Assembly: GCA_036381615.1 (NCBI GenBank)
Contig: DASVCL010000012.1
Span: 79,987 to 143,986, forward strand
DNA length: 64,000 nucleotides
DNA from: CALANV01 sp036381615
GTDB lineage: Bacteria > Pseudomonadota > Alphaproteobacteria > CACIAM-22H2
Reading direction: 5' to 3'
Shown here: positions 42,805 to 50,800 of the stretch, piece by piece
Layout of the letters: every line of letters begins with the position of its first letter
How positions within the stretch are numbered: position 1 is the first letter of the stretch
Program-made: the position numbers and the translations under genes
Notes under the pieces: generated by a model
Told to the model about the DNA's origin: nothing
Seen by the model: only the letters and a program-made list of their open reading frames with translations
The model's database searches: none

Positions 42805-45009
42805 ATGGCTCCACGGGCGATTGGGGCCGAACTCCCAGTCGGCAGCGCTGAACATAGCGCCGACGAACTCGCGCAGCTCCTCGACTTAGCGCTCGAGTGC
42901 GCCGGGGCGGTGACGTGGCAGTGGGATATTGCCACGGATGAATGCTTCTGGTCGGACGAATTTCGCGAACTGCTCGGGCTGGAGAGCTCGACACCGCCCT
43001 CGTACGAGAACTGGCTTGCGTCGATCGTGCCGGAAGATCGCGCGGACGTGGCGCGTACCCTTCATGAGCATATCCAGTCCGGCCGCGATTTCCGCATCGA
43101 GTTCCGGATCAACCACCCTCATCGCGGTCGACGCTGGCTCGCATCGTCCTGCCGCGTGCTTCGGGATGAGAACGGCAAGCCGCGCCGCCTGATCGGCGTC
43201 ACGTCCGACATCACGGACAGCAAGCGGACGGAAATGGCGCTGCGCGACAGTCAGCGACTGTTCCGCCGCATTGCCGAAGTCACGCCGGACATTGTCTACA
43301 TCTACGACCTCGTCGAGCATCGCAACGTCTACATCAACGGCCGGATCAAGACCGTGCTCGGCTACTCCGAGGCCGAGATTCGTCAACTGCGCGGCCAGGC
43401 GATAAGGTCGCTCATTCACCGCGACGATCTGCGCCAGATCCTCGGCAAGCGGCTCGTGTTCGCCAGGGTCTCGGACGATGAGACGATCGAACGGGAGTTC
43501 AGGCTGCGGCACGCCGATGGCACGTGGCGCTGGTTCCACAACCGTGAGATCGTTTTCGCGCGACATGACGACGGTCGCCCGCGGCAGATACTCGGGCTTC
43601 TCACCGACGTGAGCGACCACCATCGTACCGAACGCGCCTTGCGCGAAAGCGAGGAGCGCTTCCGCCAGCTTGCCGAGACCATCGACGACGTCTTTTGGAT
43701 CTGGGATCCCGAGACGCGGAAAGTCCTGTACCTGTCTCCGGCCTTCGAATCCGTGTGGGGCATGCCGCGAAGCCGCGTCTACGAGAGTACCAAGACTTGG
43801 TTCAACACGATTCACCCCGCCGATCAAGCGCGCCTCAAGGCAGCCCTGATCACGAGAGTCGAGAGCGGCACGTATGACGAGGAGTTCCGGATCGTGCGCC
43901 CGGACGGAACCGTCCGGTGGATCCGCGATCGCGGGTTTCCGATTACCGATGGTTCGGGTGCCCTGCTCCGCATCGTCGGTGTCGCCGAGGACATCACCGA
44001 GCGGCGCCGCGCCGCCCATGCACTTCGTGAAAGCGAGGAGCGGTTCCGGCAGTTCGCCGACAGTTCCCAGGACGTGGCGTGGATCTTCAACGTCGACGAG
44101 AACCGCCTCGAGTACGTCAGCGCGAGCTACGAGCGGATCTGGGGACAAAGCCGCGAAAAGATCATGCGGGACGCGGGTAACTGGCTCGATTCGATCCACA
44201 TCGAGGATCGCGACGCGGTGCGCGCGATACTGCCGGGAATCCGCACGGGCGAAAAGCGTACCTTCGAGTACCGGATCGTGCGGCCGGACGGAACCGTCCG
44301 CTGGATTCGCAACAGCGCCTTCCCGATCACGGACGTGCACAGAAAGGTGCATCGCGTCGGTGGAATCGCCCAGGACATCACCGAGCGCAAGCAGACCGAG
44401 GAAGAACTCAGCCTCGCCCTCTCACGGGCCAAGCTGCTGCTGAGCGAGGTGCACCATCGCGTCAAGAACAGCGTGCAGGCGATTACCGCGGTGCTTCGCA
44501 TGGAGAGGCGCGCGACGGCCTCGTCCGAGGCGCAGCGGCGCATCGATGCCACGATCCGGCGCGTCATGGCCATCGGCCGCGTTCACGATCAGCTGTACCG
44601 GACGGAGGATTTCGACGTCGTCGAGTTCGGCAGCTACCTGCGAACGTTGTGCGACGAACTGGCAAAGTCGATTCTGCCGGCGGGGCGCCAGCTCGACGTG
44701 CGGACACAACGGGCGAAAGTCCCGATTCGCGTCGCAACGTCGCTTGGCCTGATCGCGACCGAACTCGTCACCAATGCGATCAAACATGGCCTTGGCCCCA
44801 TACGGGTCGACTTCACGGCCGGCGGCGGAGTCCTGCGGCTGTCGGTTGCGGATCAGGGGCCGGGCCTGCCGCCCGACTTCGATCCGGACCGCAGCGGTGG
44901 ACTGGGCGCCCAGCTTACGCAAAGTCTGTCCCGGCTGATGGGCGGTCAGTTCCGATGGATCGGCCCAGAGTGCATCGTAACGGTTCCGCACGGACGGCAG
45001 CGACGCTGA
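42805..45009 (+). CDS. PAS-domain sensor histidine kinase, HisKA_2 family
   Basis: A 734-residue soluble kinase with four PAS/PAC units (about 25-145, 146-280, 281-405, 406-535). Units 3 and 4 are near duplicates (RESEERFRQ, IVRPDGTVRWIR). A HisKA_2 dimerisation domain follows, SEVHHRVKNSVQAI (phosphoacceptor His550/551), and an ATPase domain with IATELVTNAIKHG, VADQGPGLPPDF and GLGAQL. No membrane segments were seen, so it senses a cytoplasmic signal. HisKA_2/HWE kinases are the class that phosphorylates PhyR, so it is a candidate upstream kinase for the stress module 14 kb away. The ATG at 42805 has GGAGGGGG five bases upstream. Confidence 0.92.
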   Translation: MAPRAIGAELPVGSAEHSADELAQLLDLALECAGAVTWQWDIATDECFWSDEFRELLGLESSTPPSYENWLASIVPEDRADVARTLHEHIQSGRDFRIEFRINHPHRGRRWLASSCRVLRDENGKPRRLIGVTSDITDSKRTEMALRDSQRLFRRIAEVTPDIVYIYDLVEHRNVYINGRIKTVLGYSEAEIRQLRGQAIRSLIHRDDLRQILGKRLVFARVSDDETIEREFRLRHADGTWRWFHNREIVFARHDDGRPRQILGLLTDVSDHHRTERALRESEERFRQLAETIDDVFWIWDPETRKVLYLSPAFESVWGMPRSRVYESTKTWFNTIHPADQARLKAALITRVESGTYDEEFRIVRPDGTVRWIRDRGFPITDGSGALLRIVGVAEDITERRRAAHALRESEERFRQFADSSQDVAWIFNVDENRLEYVSASYERIWGQSREKIMRDAGNWLDSIHIEDRDAVRAILPGIRTGEKRTFEYRIVRPDGTVRWIRNSAFPITDVHRKVHRVGGIAQDITERKQTEEELSLALSRAKLLLSEVHHRVKNSVQAITAVLRMERRATASSEAQRRIDATIRRVMAIGRVHDQLYRTEDFDVVEFGSYLRTLCDELAKSILPAGRQLDVRTQRAKVPIRVATSLGLIATELVTNAIKHGLGPIRVDFTAGGGVLRLSVADQGPGLPPDFDPDRSGGLGAQLTQSLSRLMGGQFRWIGPECIVTVPHGRQRR

Positions 45010-45027
45010 AGCGCGATCCCGCCGACG

Positions 45028-45852
45028 CTATGCCGCCGTGTCGGCAGCGACACCGGCCCCGAGGCGGCGACTCGCCGCCGCCGCGATCTCCTTCAACGTC
45101 GTCGCGACGACACCATCCCACCGGCTGTCGAAAACGCCGTGATGGCCGAGCGCGGTGAGCACGAGGCTGAGCCGCCCGGCATGGTCGAAGATCGGGGCTG
45201 CAAGCGCGCTGATACCGGGCAGCAGATCGCCATCGACGCGGCCCAACCCGTAGCGCCGCACCTCGGCGACAAGGCGGTCCGGCGCCAGTGCGTCGAGGTC
45301 GTCGGGGCGGCGTGCGCGAAGATCCGCGAGCTCGGCCTCGACGAGCGCCCGCGTATGCTCCGCCGGCGCATGCGCCAGGAAAACCCGGCCGGTGGCCGAT
45401 GACAGCAAGGGTATTACCGAACCGACCCTGACGTTCACCGTAACGGGCTTGCTGCTCTCTTCCCAGCCGACGACGGTCGGTCCGCGATTGCCCCAGACGG
45501 CGATCAGTACCGTCTCGTCGACGCGCGTCCGGAATGCCGCCGCGGCCCACCTGCCGACCTTTACAGGGTCGAGCCGTCCGAGCGCCGCGAGGCCGACGGT
45601 GAGCGCAAGCGTGCCGAGATCGTAGCGCCCGGTCATCGCATCCTGCTGAACCAGGCCGACCCTGATGAGGCTGACGAGATAGCGGTGCGCCTTGCTCGCC
45701 GACATGCCCGCGCGGCCCGCCACCTCCTTCAATCCCAGCGCGGCCGGCGCCTCGGCCAGCGCACGCAGCAGCTGCGCGCCGAATTCCACCGACTGGATAC
45801 CTTGCCGTTCCGCCGGCGCGCCGGCGGAACGGCCACCGCGTTTTGTGTCCAC
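45028..45852 (-). CDS. IclR-family transcriptional regulator
   Basis: A 274-residue regulator with an N-terminal winged helix (SVEFGAQLLRALAEAPAALG, LKEVAGRAGMSASKAHRYLV) and a C-terminal GAF-like effector domain (GNRGPTVVGWEESSKPVTVN, LLSSATGRVFLAHAP, GISALAAPIFDHAGRLSLVL). It is divergent from the flavin monooxygenase-TRAP cluster and probably controls it in response to a small aromatic or carboxylic acid. The GTG at 45852 follows GGAGG by about six bases. A 12-base tandem repeat upstream duplicates that binding site. Confidence 0.9.
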   Translation of the reverse strand: MDTKRGGRSAGAPAERQGIQSVEFGAQLLRALAEAPAALGLKEVAGRAGMSASKAHRYLVSLIRVGLVQQDAMTGRYDLGTLALTVGLAALGRLDPVKVGRWAAAAFRTRVDETVLIAVWGNRGPTVVGWEESSKPVTVNVRVGSVIPLLSSATGRVFLAHAPAEHTRALVEAELADLRARRPDDLDALAPDRLVAEVRRYGLGRVDGDLLPGISALAAPIFDHAGRLSLVLTALGHHGVFDSRWDGVVATTLKEIAAAASRRLGAGVAADTAA

Positions 45853-45855
45853 CTC

Positions 45856-45879
45856 TGATCCTCCGTGTGATCCTCCGTG
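45856..45879 (-). repeat. 12-base tandem repeat duplicating the IclR ribosome binding site
   Basis: Two exact copies (minus strand CACGGAGGATCA) lie directly before the GTG start. Each carries GGAGG; the distal copy also has an in-frame GTG at 45882. Confidence 0.8.
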
Positions 45880-45884
45880 CACCC

Positions 45885-45913
45885 TTGACTCGGAACACGT
45901 GATTCAAGAATAT
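45885..45913 (+). promoter_or_regulatory. probable sigma-70 promoter of the flavin monooxygenase gene
   Basis: TTGACT (45885-45890), 17-base spacer, GAATAT (45908-45913), 38 bases before the ATG. The divergent region also holds TGATT (45900-45904) and AATCA (45916-45920) in inverted order, a candidate IclR site. Confidence 0.55.
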
Positions 45914-45950
45914 GCAATCAGTTTACTATTTAGCAACAGGGAGAGCGACG

Positions 45951-47024
45951 ATGACGGGAACTCCGCACGCTGGCATGACTCAGGACAGGGCGACTGGCCG
46001 CGCCAGCGACATGCGCCTCTCGATCTTCTCGGTGCAGGACCACTATCCGACCCGGGGGCGGTCCGTGCCCCAGCTCTATCGCGAGGTCATCGCGCAGGCG
46101 GAGCTTGCCGACCGCCTCGGCTACGACACGTTTTTCGTGGCCGAGCATCATTTCCATGAGTACGGGGCGGTTCCGAACCCGGCCGTCATGCTCTCGACCC
46201 TGGCGCAGCGCACGACGCGCCTGCGTCTGGGTTCGGCGATCTCCATCCTGACGTTTCACAATCCGCTGACGGTCGCGGAGAGTTACGCGATGGTCGACGT
46301 GCTCTCCGGCGGGCGCATGGTGCTCGGCGTCGGCTCCGGTTATCTCAAGCACGAATTCGAGGGCTATCACATCGATCCCGCCGAAAAGCGCGAGCGCTTC
46401 GACGAGAACCTCGCGATCCTCAAGCGCGCCCTGGCCGGCGAGCGGATAACCTACAAGGGAAAGTTCAATACGCTCGAGGCGGTGCAGATCAACGTCCTGC
46501 CCGTCCAGCCGTCGATCCCGATCTATGTCGCCATCCTGAAGCAGGAGGGCGCCTACCACGTCGGACGCCAAGGCAACAACATTATGTGCGTGCCATACGC
46601 ATCGGTCGACCGCTTCGAGGAGATCGGTCCGATGGTGGCCGAGTTCCGGCGCGGCCGCGCCGAGGCCGGCCTTCCGCCCAGCGACGATGACGGCGTGTTC
46701 GCCTTCCATACCCACGTCGCGGAAAGCGACGAGGCCTGCCGCCGCGAGGCCGCCGAAGCTTTCGACCTGTATGTCGCCACCCGGCTCTACGCGAAGCGAC
46801 AGGTCTATGACGACATCATGCGTTCCGGTCTCGGCCTGTTCGGTTCGGTCGACACGGTCGTCGACAAGATGGTACGTCTCCACGAGATGGGCATCCGGCA
46901 CGTCATGGCGCTGCAGAACTTCGGCCTGATGCCGGAGGAACTGGTGCACAACTCCATGCGCCTGATGGCCGAGGAAGTCATGCCGCGCGTCCACCAGCGC
47001 CTCGCGCAAAAGGTGGCCGCATAG
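45951..47024 (+). CDS. LLM-class flavin-dependent oxidoreductase (luciferase-like monooxygenase)
   Basis: A 357-residue bacterial luciferase-family TIM barrel that uses reduced flavin and oxygen. Features: LSIFSVQDHYPTRG, AELADRLGYDTFFVAEHHFH, NPAVMLSTLAQRTTRLRLGS, MVDVLSGGRMVLGVGSGYLK with the flavin-phosphate loop, and LHEMGIRHVMALQNFGLMPE. The start at 45951 has GGGAG eight bases upstream. Its position between an IclR regulator and a TRAP transporter suggests oxidation of the imported compound. The substrate is unknown. Confidence 0.9.
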   Translation: MTGTPHAGMTQDRATGRASDMRLSIFSVQDHYPTRGRSVPQLYREVIAQAELADRLGYDTFFVAEHHFHEYGAVPNPAVMLSTLAQRTTRLRLGSAISILTFHNPLTVAESYAMVDVLSGGRMVLGVGSGYLKHEFEGYHIDPAEKRERFDENLAILKRALAGERITYKGKFNTLEAVQINVLPVQPSIPIYVAILKQEGAYHVGRQGNNIMCVPYASVDRFEEIGPMVAEFRRGRAEAGLPPSDDDGVFAFHTHVAESDEACRREAAEAFDLYVATRLYAKRQVYDDIMRSGLGLFGSVDTVVDKMVRLHEMGIRHVMALQNFGLMPEELVHNSMRLMAEEVMPRVHQRLAQKVAA

Positions 47025-47095
47025 CGCGCAACCGGGTACTACCGTGACACCGTGTCGCGGCCGGAACGTTTCGATGTCCGGCCGGCGACCTGCGG

Positions 47096-47124
47096 TTGAC
47101 ATTGGTTTCAGGTGAAACTAGTAA
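47096..47124 (+). promoter_or_regulatory. sigma-70 promoter with palindromic operator in the spacer, before the TRAP genes
   Basis: TTGACA (47096-47101), 17-base spacer, TAGTAA (47119-47124). The spacer contains the perfect inverted repeat GTTTCA-GG-TGAAAC (47105-47118), so a bound regulator would block polymerase. The leader to dctP is about 98 bases. Confidence 0.7.
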
Positions 47125-47228
47125 ACCCGGATCGCGATGCTGCTTTCCGTCCGAACTGCCTGATTGCGTCAGGCCGTTGCGTTCAGCCAAGAACGGGCCG
47201 TCAGGCCCTTGCTCCATAGGGAGGCCAG

Positions 47229-48263
47229 ATGCGTTGGTTTAAAATTTTTTCCGCCTCGTTGATTGCTGTTGGCGCGATGCTGGTCGGCCGCCAGGCTGAT
47301 GCGCAACAGACGATCGAACTCAAGGTCAGTCATTTCCTGCCGGCGGTCCACGGCATCCATACCGACTTCATCGAGCCGTGGGCGCGGGAGCTGGAGCGCC
47401 GGACGAACAACAAGGTAAAGGTCACCGTCTTCCCGGGCGGATCGTCCTTCGGTGACGTCGCGCGGCAGTATGACCAGGTCAAGGCCGGCGTGATCGACAT
47501 TGCCCACGGTCTGCACGGAATCCCGCGCGGGCGGTTTCCGCGCACGTCGGTCATCGATCTTCCCTTCCTGACCGAGAACGCCGACGTTGCGACCCGCACG
47601 TTGTGGGCGCTTTATCCCAAGTACCTCAAGGAAGAGTATCCGGGTGTGAAGGTGCTCGCGCTGCATGCGCACAACGGCGGCCTGATCCATACCCGCGAAA
47701 AGCAGATCACCCAGCTCGCCGACCTCAAGGGGCTTCGCATCCGGGCACCGTCGCCGGCCGTGCAGATGATGCTCGAATATCTCGGCGCGACACCGGTCGG
47801 CCTGCCGCCGGGTCAGGTCTACGAGAATCTGCAGAAGGGCGCGATCGATGGCGCCGTGTTCCCGTGGGATCCGGTCGCATCCTTCAAGCTCGCCGAGGTT
47901 CTCAAGTATCACCTCGACGCGCGCACCTATACGGTGTCGTTCTTCTTCGTCATGAACCAGCGCAAGTACGACAGCCTTCCGGCTGACGTGAAGCAGGCCA
48001 TCGATGCCATTTCGGGCGACGCGCTGATTCCGAAGTTCGGTCCGTGGTGGAACAAGTGGGATCAGGCCGGCCTGGATCAGGCCAAGGCCCGGGGCAACGT
48101 GATCGTCCGCCTGTCCGACGAGGAGCGCAATCGGTGGCGCGACGCGCTGACGCCGATGACCGAGGCGTACCTCAAGTCCATCGAGGACCAGGGCGTGAAG
48201 AACGTGCGCGAGATCTATGACGAGGCACGCCGCCTCGTCGCGCAGTTCGAAAAGAAGTCCTGA
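47229..48263 (+). CDS. dctP: TRAP transporter solute-binding protein
   Basis: A 344-residue DctP-family periplasmic protein with a signal peptide (MRWFKIFSASLIAVGAMLVG, cleaved near QADA). Core features: LKVSHFLPAVHGIHTDFIEP, VKAGVIDIAHGLHG, LADLKGLRIRAPSPAVQMML with the Arg that usually clamps the substrate carboxylate, and KGAIDGAVFPWDPVASFKLA. It captures an organic acid for the DctQM permease. A strong hairpin follows the stop before dctQ. The solute is probably an aromatic or branched carboxylate, given the IclR regulator. Confidence 0.93.
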   Translation: MRWFKIFSASLIAVGAMLVGRQADAQQTIELKVSHFLPAVHGIHTDFIEPWARELERRTNNKVKVTVFPGGSSFGDVARQYDQVKAGVIDIAHGLHGIPRGRFPRTSVIDLPFLTENADVATRTLWALYPKYLKEEYPGVKVLALHAHNGGLIHTREKQITQLADLKGLRIRAPSPAVQMMLEYLGATPVGLPPGQVYENLQKGAIDGAVFPWDPVASFKLAEVLKYHLDARTYTVSFFFVMNQRKYDSLPADVKQAIDAISGDALIPKFGPWWNKWDQAGLDQAKARGNVIVRLSDEERNRWRDALTPMTEAYLKSIEDQGVKNVREIYDEARRLVAQFEKKS

Positions 48264-48270
48264 CGCCGAC

Positions 48271-48304
48271 CGCCGGGCGGCTGCGGCCTCGCAGCCGCCC
48301 GGCG
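48271..48304 (+). terminator. strong intercistronic hairpin between dctP and dctQ
   Basis: A perfect 15-base stem CGCCGGGCGGCTGCG / CGCAGCCGCCCGGCG with a 4-base loop, seven bases after the dctP stop, followed by ATTGTCT. It has few T residues. It probably stabilises or attenuates, so that the binding protein is made in excess over the membrane subunits. Confidence 0.75.
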
Positions 48305-48324
48305 ATTGTCTCTGAGTCGGCCTG

Positions 48325-48831
48325 ATGTTTCAGACCATATATCGTGGCCTTGCCGTCATGACCCGAGGGTTCGCCTCCCTCGGTGTCTTCATGTTGATCG
48401 TGACCATGCTCGTAACCGTCGTCGACGTCGCGCTGAGGCGGACAGTGAACGTCGCGATCGCCGGCACGGTCGACATTACCCAGCTGCTCGTGATGGGCGC
48501 GGTGTTTATGGCCATCCCGTTCGCCTTCTTCACCGAGAGCCACATCGTCATCGAGCTCGTCACGGACCACTTGCCGCGGCGGGGTGTCGCCGCGCTGAAG
48601 TTCGTCGCGGCCGTGATCACGATCGCGTTCATGGCCGCGGTCCTGCGCTATGGATGGGATCAGGCCATTCAGCAGTACGATTACGGCGATCGCTCGCAAA
48701 CCATCGGCATCCCGATCCTGCTCTACTGGATCCCGCTGCTGGCCGGCTCTGCCCTTTCGATCGCCGCCGCGGCCGCGATCGCCCTGCGCCAGGCGATCAT
48801 TGCGGCGAGCGGCGAGGATCCCGTCAGGTAA
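48325..48831 (+). CDS. dctQ: TRAP transporter small membrane subunit
   Basis: A 168-residue DctQ protein with four predicted membrane helices. Family marks include VTMLVTVVDVALRRTVN, ITQLLVMGAVFMAIPFAF and ESHIVIELVTDHLPRR. It links the binding protein to the large permease subunit. The ribosome site is weak. The dctM start follows eight bases after its stop. Confidence 0.9.
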   Translation: MFQTIYRGLAVMTRGFASLGVFMLIVTMLVTVVDVALRRTVNVAIAGTVDITQLLVMGAVFMAIPFAFFTESHIVIELVTDHLPRRGVAALKFVAAVITIAFMAAVLRYGWDQAIQQYDYGDRSQTIGIPILLYWIPLLAGSALSIAAAAAIALRQAIIAASGEDPVR

Positions 48832-48839
48832 TCGTCCTA

Positions 48840-50141
48840 ATGGATGCTTCAACCATCGGCCTCCTCGGCCTCGCCGCCCTTCTCGTACTGATCGCGCTCC
48901 GGGTTCCCGTTGCCATCGCGATGGGCAGCGTCGGCGCGATCGGCTTCGGGCTCATCAACGGATTCGATGCGCTGGGCTTCGTCATGGGCTCGGCGCCGTT
49001 CCAGGCGGTCTTTCCGTATACGCTGTCGGTCGTTCCGCTCTTCGTCCTGATGGGCGTTTTCGCGACGCATGCCGGCCTGTCGCGCAATCTGTACGACGGC
49101 TTCTATGCATTCTTCGGTCACCTGCGGGGCGGGCTTGCCATGGCGACGGTCGGCGCCTGCGCCGGGTTCGGCGCGATCTGCGGTTCGTCGATCGCCACGG
49201 CCGCGACCATGTGCCGGGTGGCGCTGCCGGAGATGCGCCGGCGCGGCTATGCCGATTCGCTCGCGACCGGCGCGATCGCGGCCGGCGGCACCCTCGGCAT
49301 CATGATCCCGCCGAGCATCATCATGGTGATCTACGGGCTGCTGACGGAGACGTCGATCGGCAAGCTGTTCATCGCCGGCGTCCTGCCGGGCCTGCTTGCC
49401 ACGGCCCTTTATATGGCCGCGATCGCCTTCGTGACCTGGCGCAATCCGAAGCTGGGCCCCGCCGGACCGCGCTATGATTGGCGGCAGACGCTTGCGGCCG
49501 TGCGTCGGATCTGGGACGTCATCCTGCTGTTCGCCGTCGTGATCGGCGGCATCTATTTCGGCTGGTTCGCACCGACCGAAGCGGCCGCTGTCGGCGCGTT
49601 CGGCGCCTTCGCGTTCGCGCTTGCCCGCAAACGCCTGAACAAGACGGTCATGCGGGAATGCATCGCCGAAACGGCATCGACGACCGGGATGATCTTTCTC
49701 ATCCTGATCGGCGCGAACGTCTTCAACTACTTCATGGACGTTTCGACCCTGCCGCAGCTTCTGGTCGCCACGATCGAGGGGTCGGGCCTCGACCCCTACG
49801 TCGTGCTCGTGCTCATTCTTGCCTTCTACGTGGTCCTCGGCACCTTCTTCGAGGAGCTGTCGATGATCCTCCTGACCATCCCGTTCGTGTTTCCGCTGAT
49901 CAAATCGCTCGGCTTCGATCCGATCTGGTTCGGCATCCTGATCGTCACCATCGTCGAGATCGGCCTGATCAGCCCGCCGGTCGGCATGAACCTCTTCGTC
50001 GTCCAGGGCGTCGCACGCGACGTGCCGCAGGGCACCGTCATGCGCGGTGTCATACCGTTCGTCCTGGCCGACATCATCCGGCTCGCCCTTCTCGTCGCCT
50101 TCCCGTGGATCACGCTGGTCCTGCCGTCGATGATGGATTGA
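48840..50141 (+). CDS. dctM: TRAP transporter large permease subunit
   Basis: A 433-residue DctM protein with a dozen or so membrane helices. Conserved blocks: LRVPVAIAMGSVGAIGFGLI, GAICGSSIATAATMCRVALP, GGTLGIMIPPSIIMVIYGLL, GTFFEELSMILLTIPFVFPL and GLISPPVGMNLFVVQGVARD. It is the Na+-coupled channel of the transporter. I chose the ATG at 48840, giving normal family length, although its ribosome site is weak. It is convergent with the HD-protein gene 35 bases away. Confidence 0.93.
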   Translation: MDASTIGLLGLAALLVLIALRVPVAIAMGSVGAIGFGLINGFDALGFVMGSAPFQAVFPYTLSVVPLFVLMGVFATHAGLSRNLYDGFYAFFGHLRGGLAMATVGACAGFGAICGSSIATAATMCRVALPEMRRRGYADSLATGAIAAGGTLGIMIPPSIIMVIYGLLTETSIGKLFIAGVLPGLLATALYMAAIAFVTWRNPKLGPAGPRYDWRQTLAAVRRIWDVILLFAVVIGGIYFGWFAPTEAAAVGAFGAFAFALARKRLNKTVMRECIAETASTTGMIFLILIGANVFNYFMDVSTLPQLLVATIEGSGLDPYVVLVLILAFYVVLGTFFEELSMILLTIPFVFPLIKSLGFDPIWFGILIVTIVEIGLISPPVGMNLFVVQGVARDVPQGTVMRGVIPFVLADIIRLALLVAFPWITLVLPSMMD

Positions 50142-50176
50142 GGCCGTCCCAGGCAGGTCACTGATTCCGGCGGGAT

Positions 50177-50800
50177 TCAGCGGTCCTTCAAAGCTGTCAG
50201 GGCGGCGCAGAATCTTTCCGCGGCAACCCTGGCGGGCCAGGGTTCCCAGGGCGTCCCGCCATAGCGGCGCACGAGCGGATCTGCCGACGGTGCTCGGCTG
50301 GTGATACCGAGCGCCTGACGGATCTCCTTCGGAGTCCAGCCGGCGACATGCCGTGCTTCCGCCGCCGCGGCCGCGCGGTCGGCGTTCTTGATCAATGCGG
50401 TCCAGTCCGCCGGAAGCTGCGCCGGCAGTCCATAGCGCAGGTGGACGACGGCCTGCAGCCGGCCATCGAGGGACCGGTAGCCGTTGCCGAGGAAAGGCTT
50501 CACCGGCGAGATCGGGTCGAAGGCCATCAGGCCCTCCGAGGCGTCGTGAAGCAATGCCGCGAGCTGCAGCCTTTCCGAAAGCCCCTGCCGGTGTCCCGCC
50601 TTGGCGATCTCCAGCACCAGCAGCGAGTGCTGGGCCACGGACATCGGCCATTCCCAGACCGAATGCCCGCCCCAGCGCGGCGTTCGGGACAGGCCGATGG
50701 CGAGGTCCTCGTCCTCGAAATCCAGCGGCGACGGATTGAGAAGATCGATGCGGCGCCCCGACGCCAGCCGCACCCAGGCGCGCTGCGATGGACCGTTCAT
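50177..50800 (-). CDS. HD-domain phosphohydrolase (YfbR-like)
   Basis: A 207-residue HD protein with metal ligands in SVAQHSLLVLEIAK, LAALLHDASEGLMAFD and the distal Asp in LIKNADRAA. The N-terminal VRLASGRRIDLLNPSPLDFE matches a group annotated as YfbR-like 5'-deoxynucleotidases or phage-type HD hydrolases. It probably dephosphorylates a nucleotide. It overlaps the stop of the second dctM as ATGA, an odd partner, so it may be cotranscribed only by position. It ends 36 bases from the convergent dctM. Confidence 0.85.
   Translation of the reverse strand: MNGPSQRAWVRLASGRRIDLLNPSPLDFEDEDLAIGLSRTPRWGGHSVWEWPMSVAQHSLLVLEIAKAGHRQGLSERLQLAALLHDASEGLMAFDPISPVKPFLGNGYRSLDGRLQAVVHLRYGLPAQLPADWTALIKNADRAAAAAEARHVAGWTPKEIRQALGITSRAPSADPLVRRYGGTPWEPWPARVAAERFCAALTALKDR

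Noticed and set aside
43900..43917. Inverted repeat CGGACGG-AA-CCGTCCG within the histidine kinase gene, repeated near 44284.
   Set aside because: It encodes the conserved RPDGTVR of the PAC motif in both PAS copies, so it is a coding by-product.
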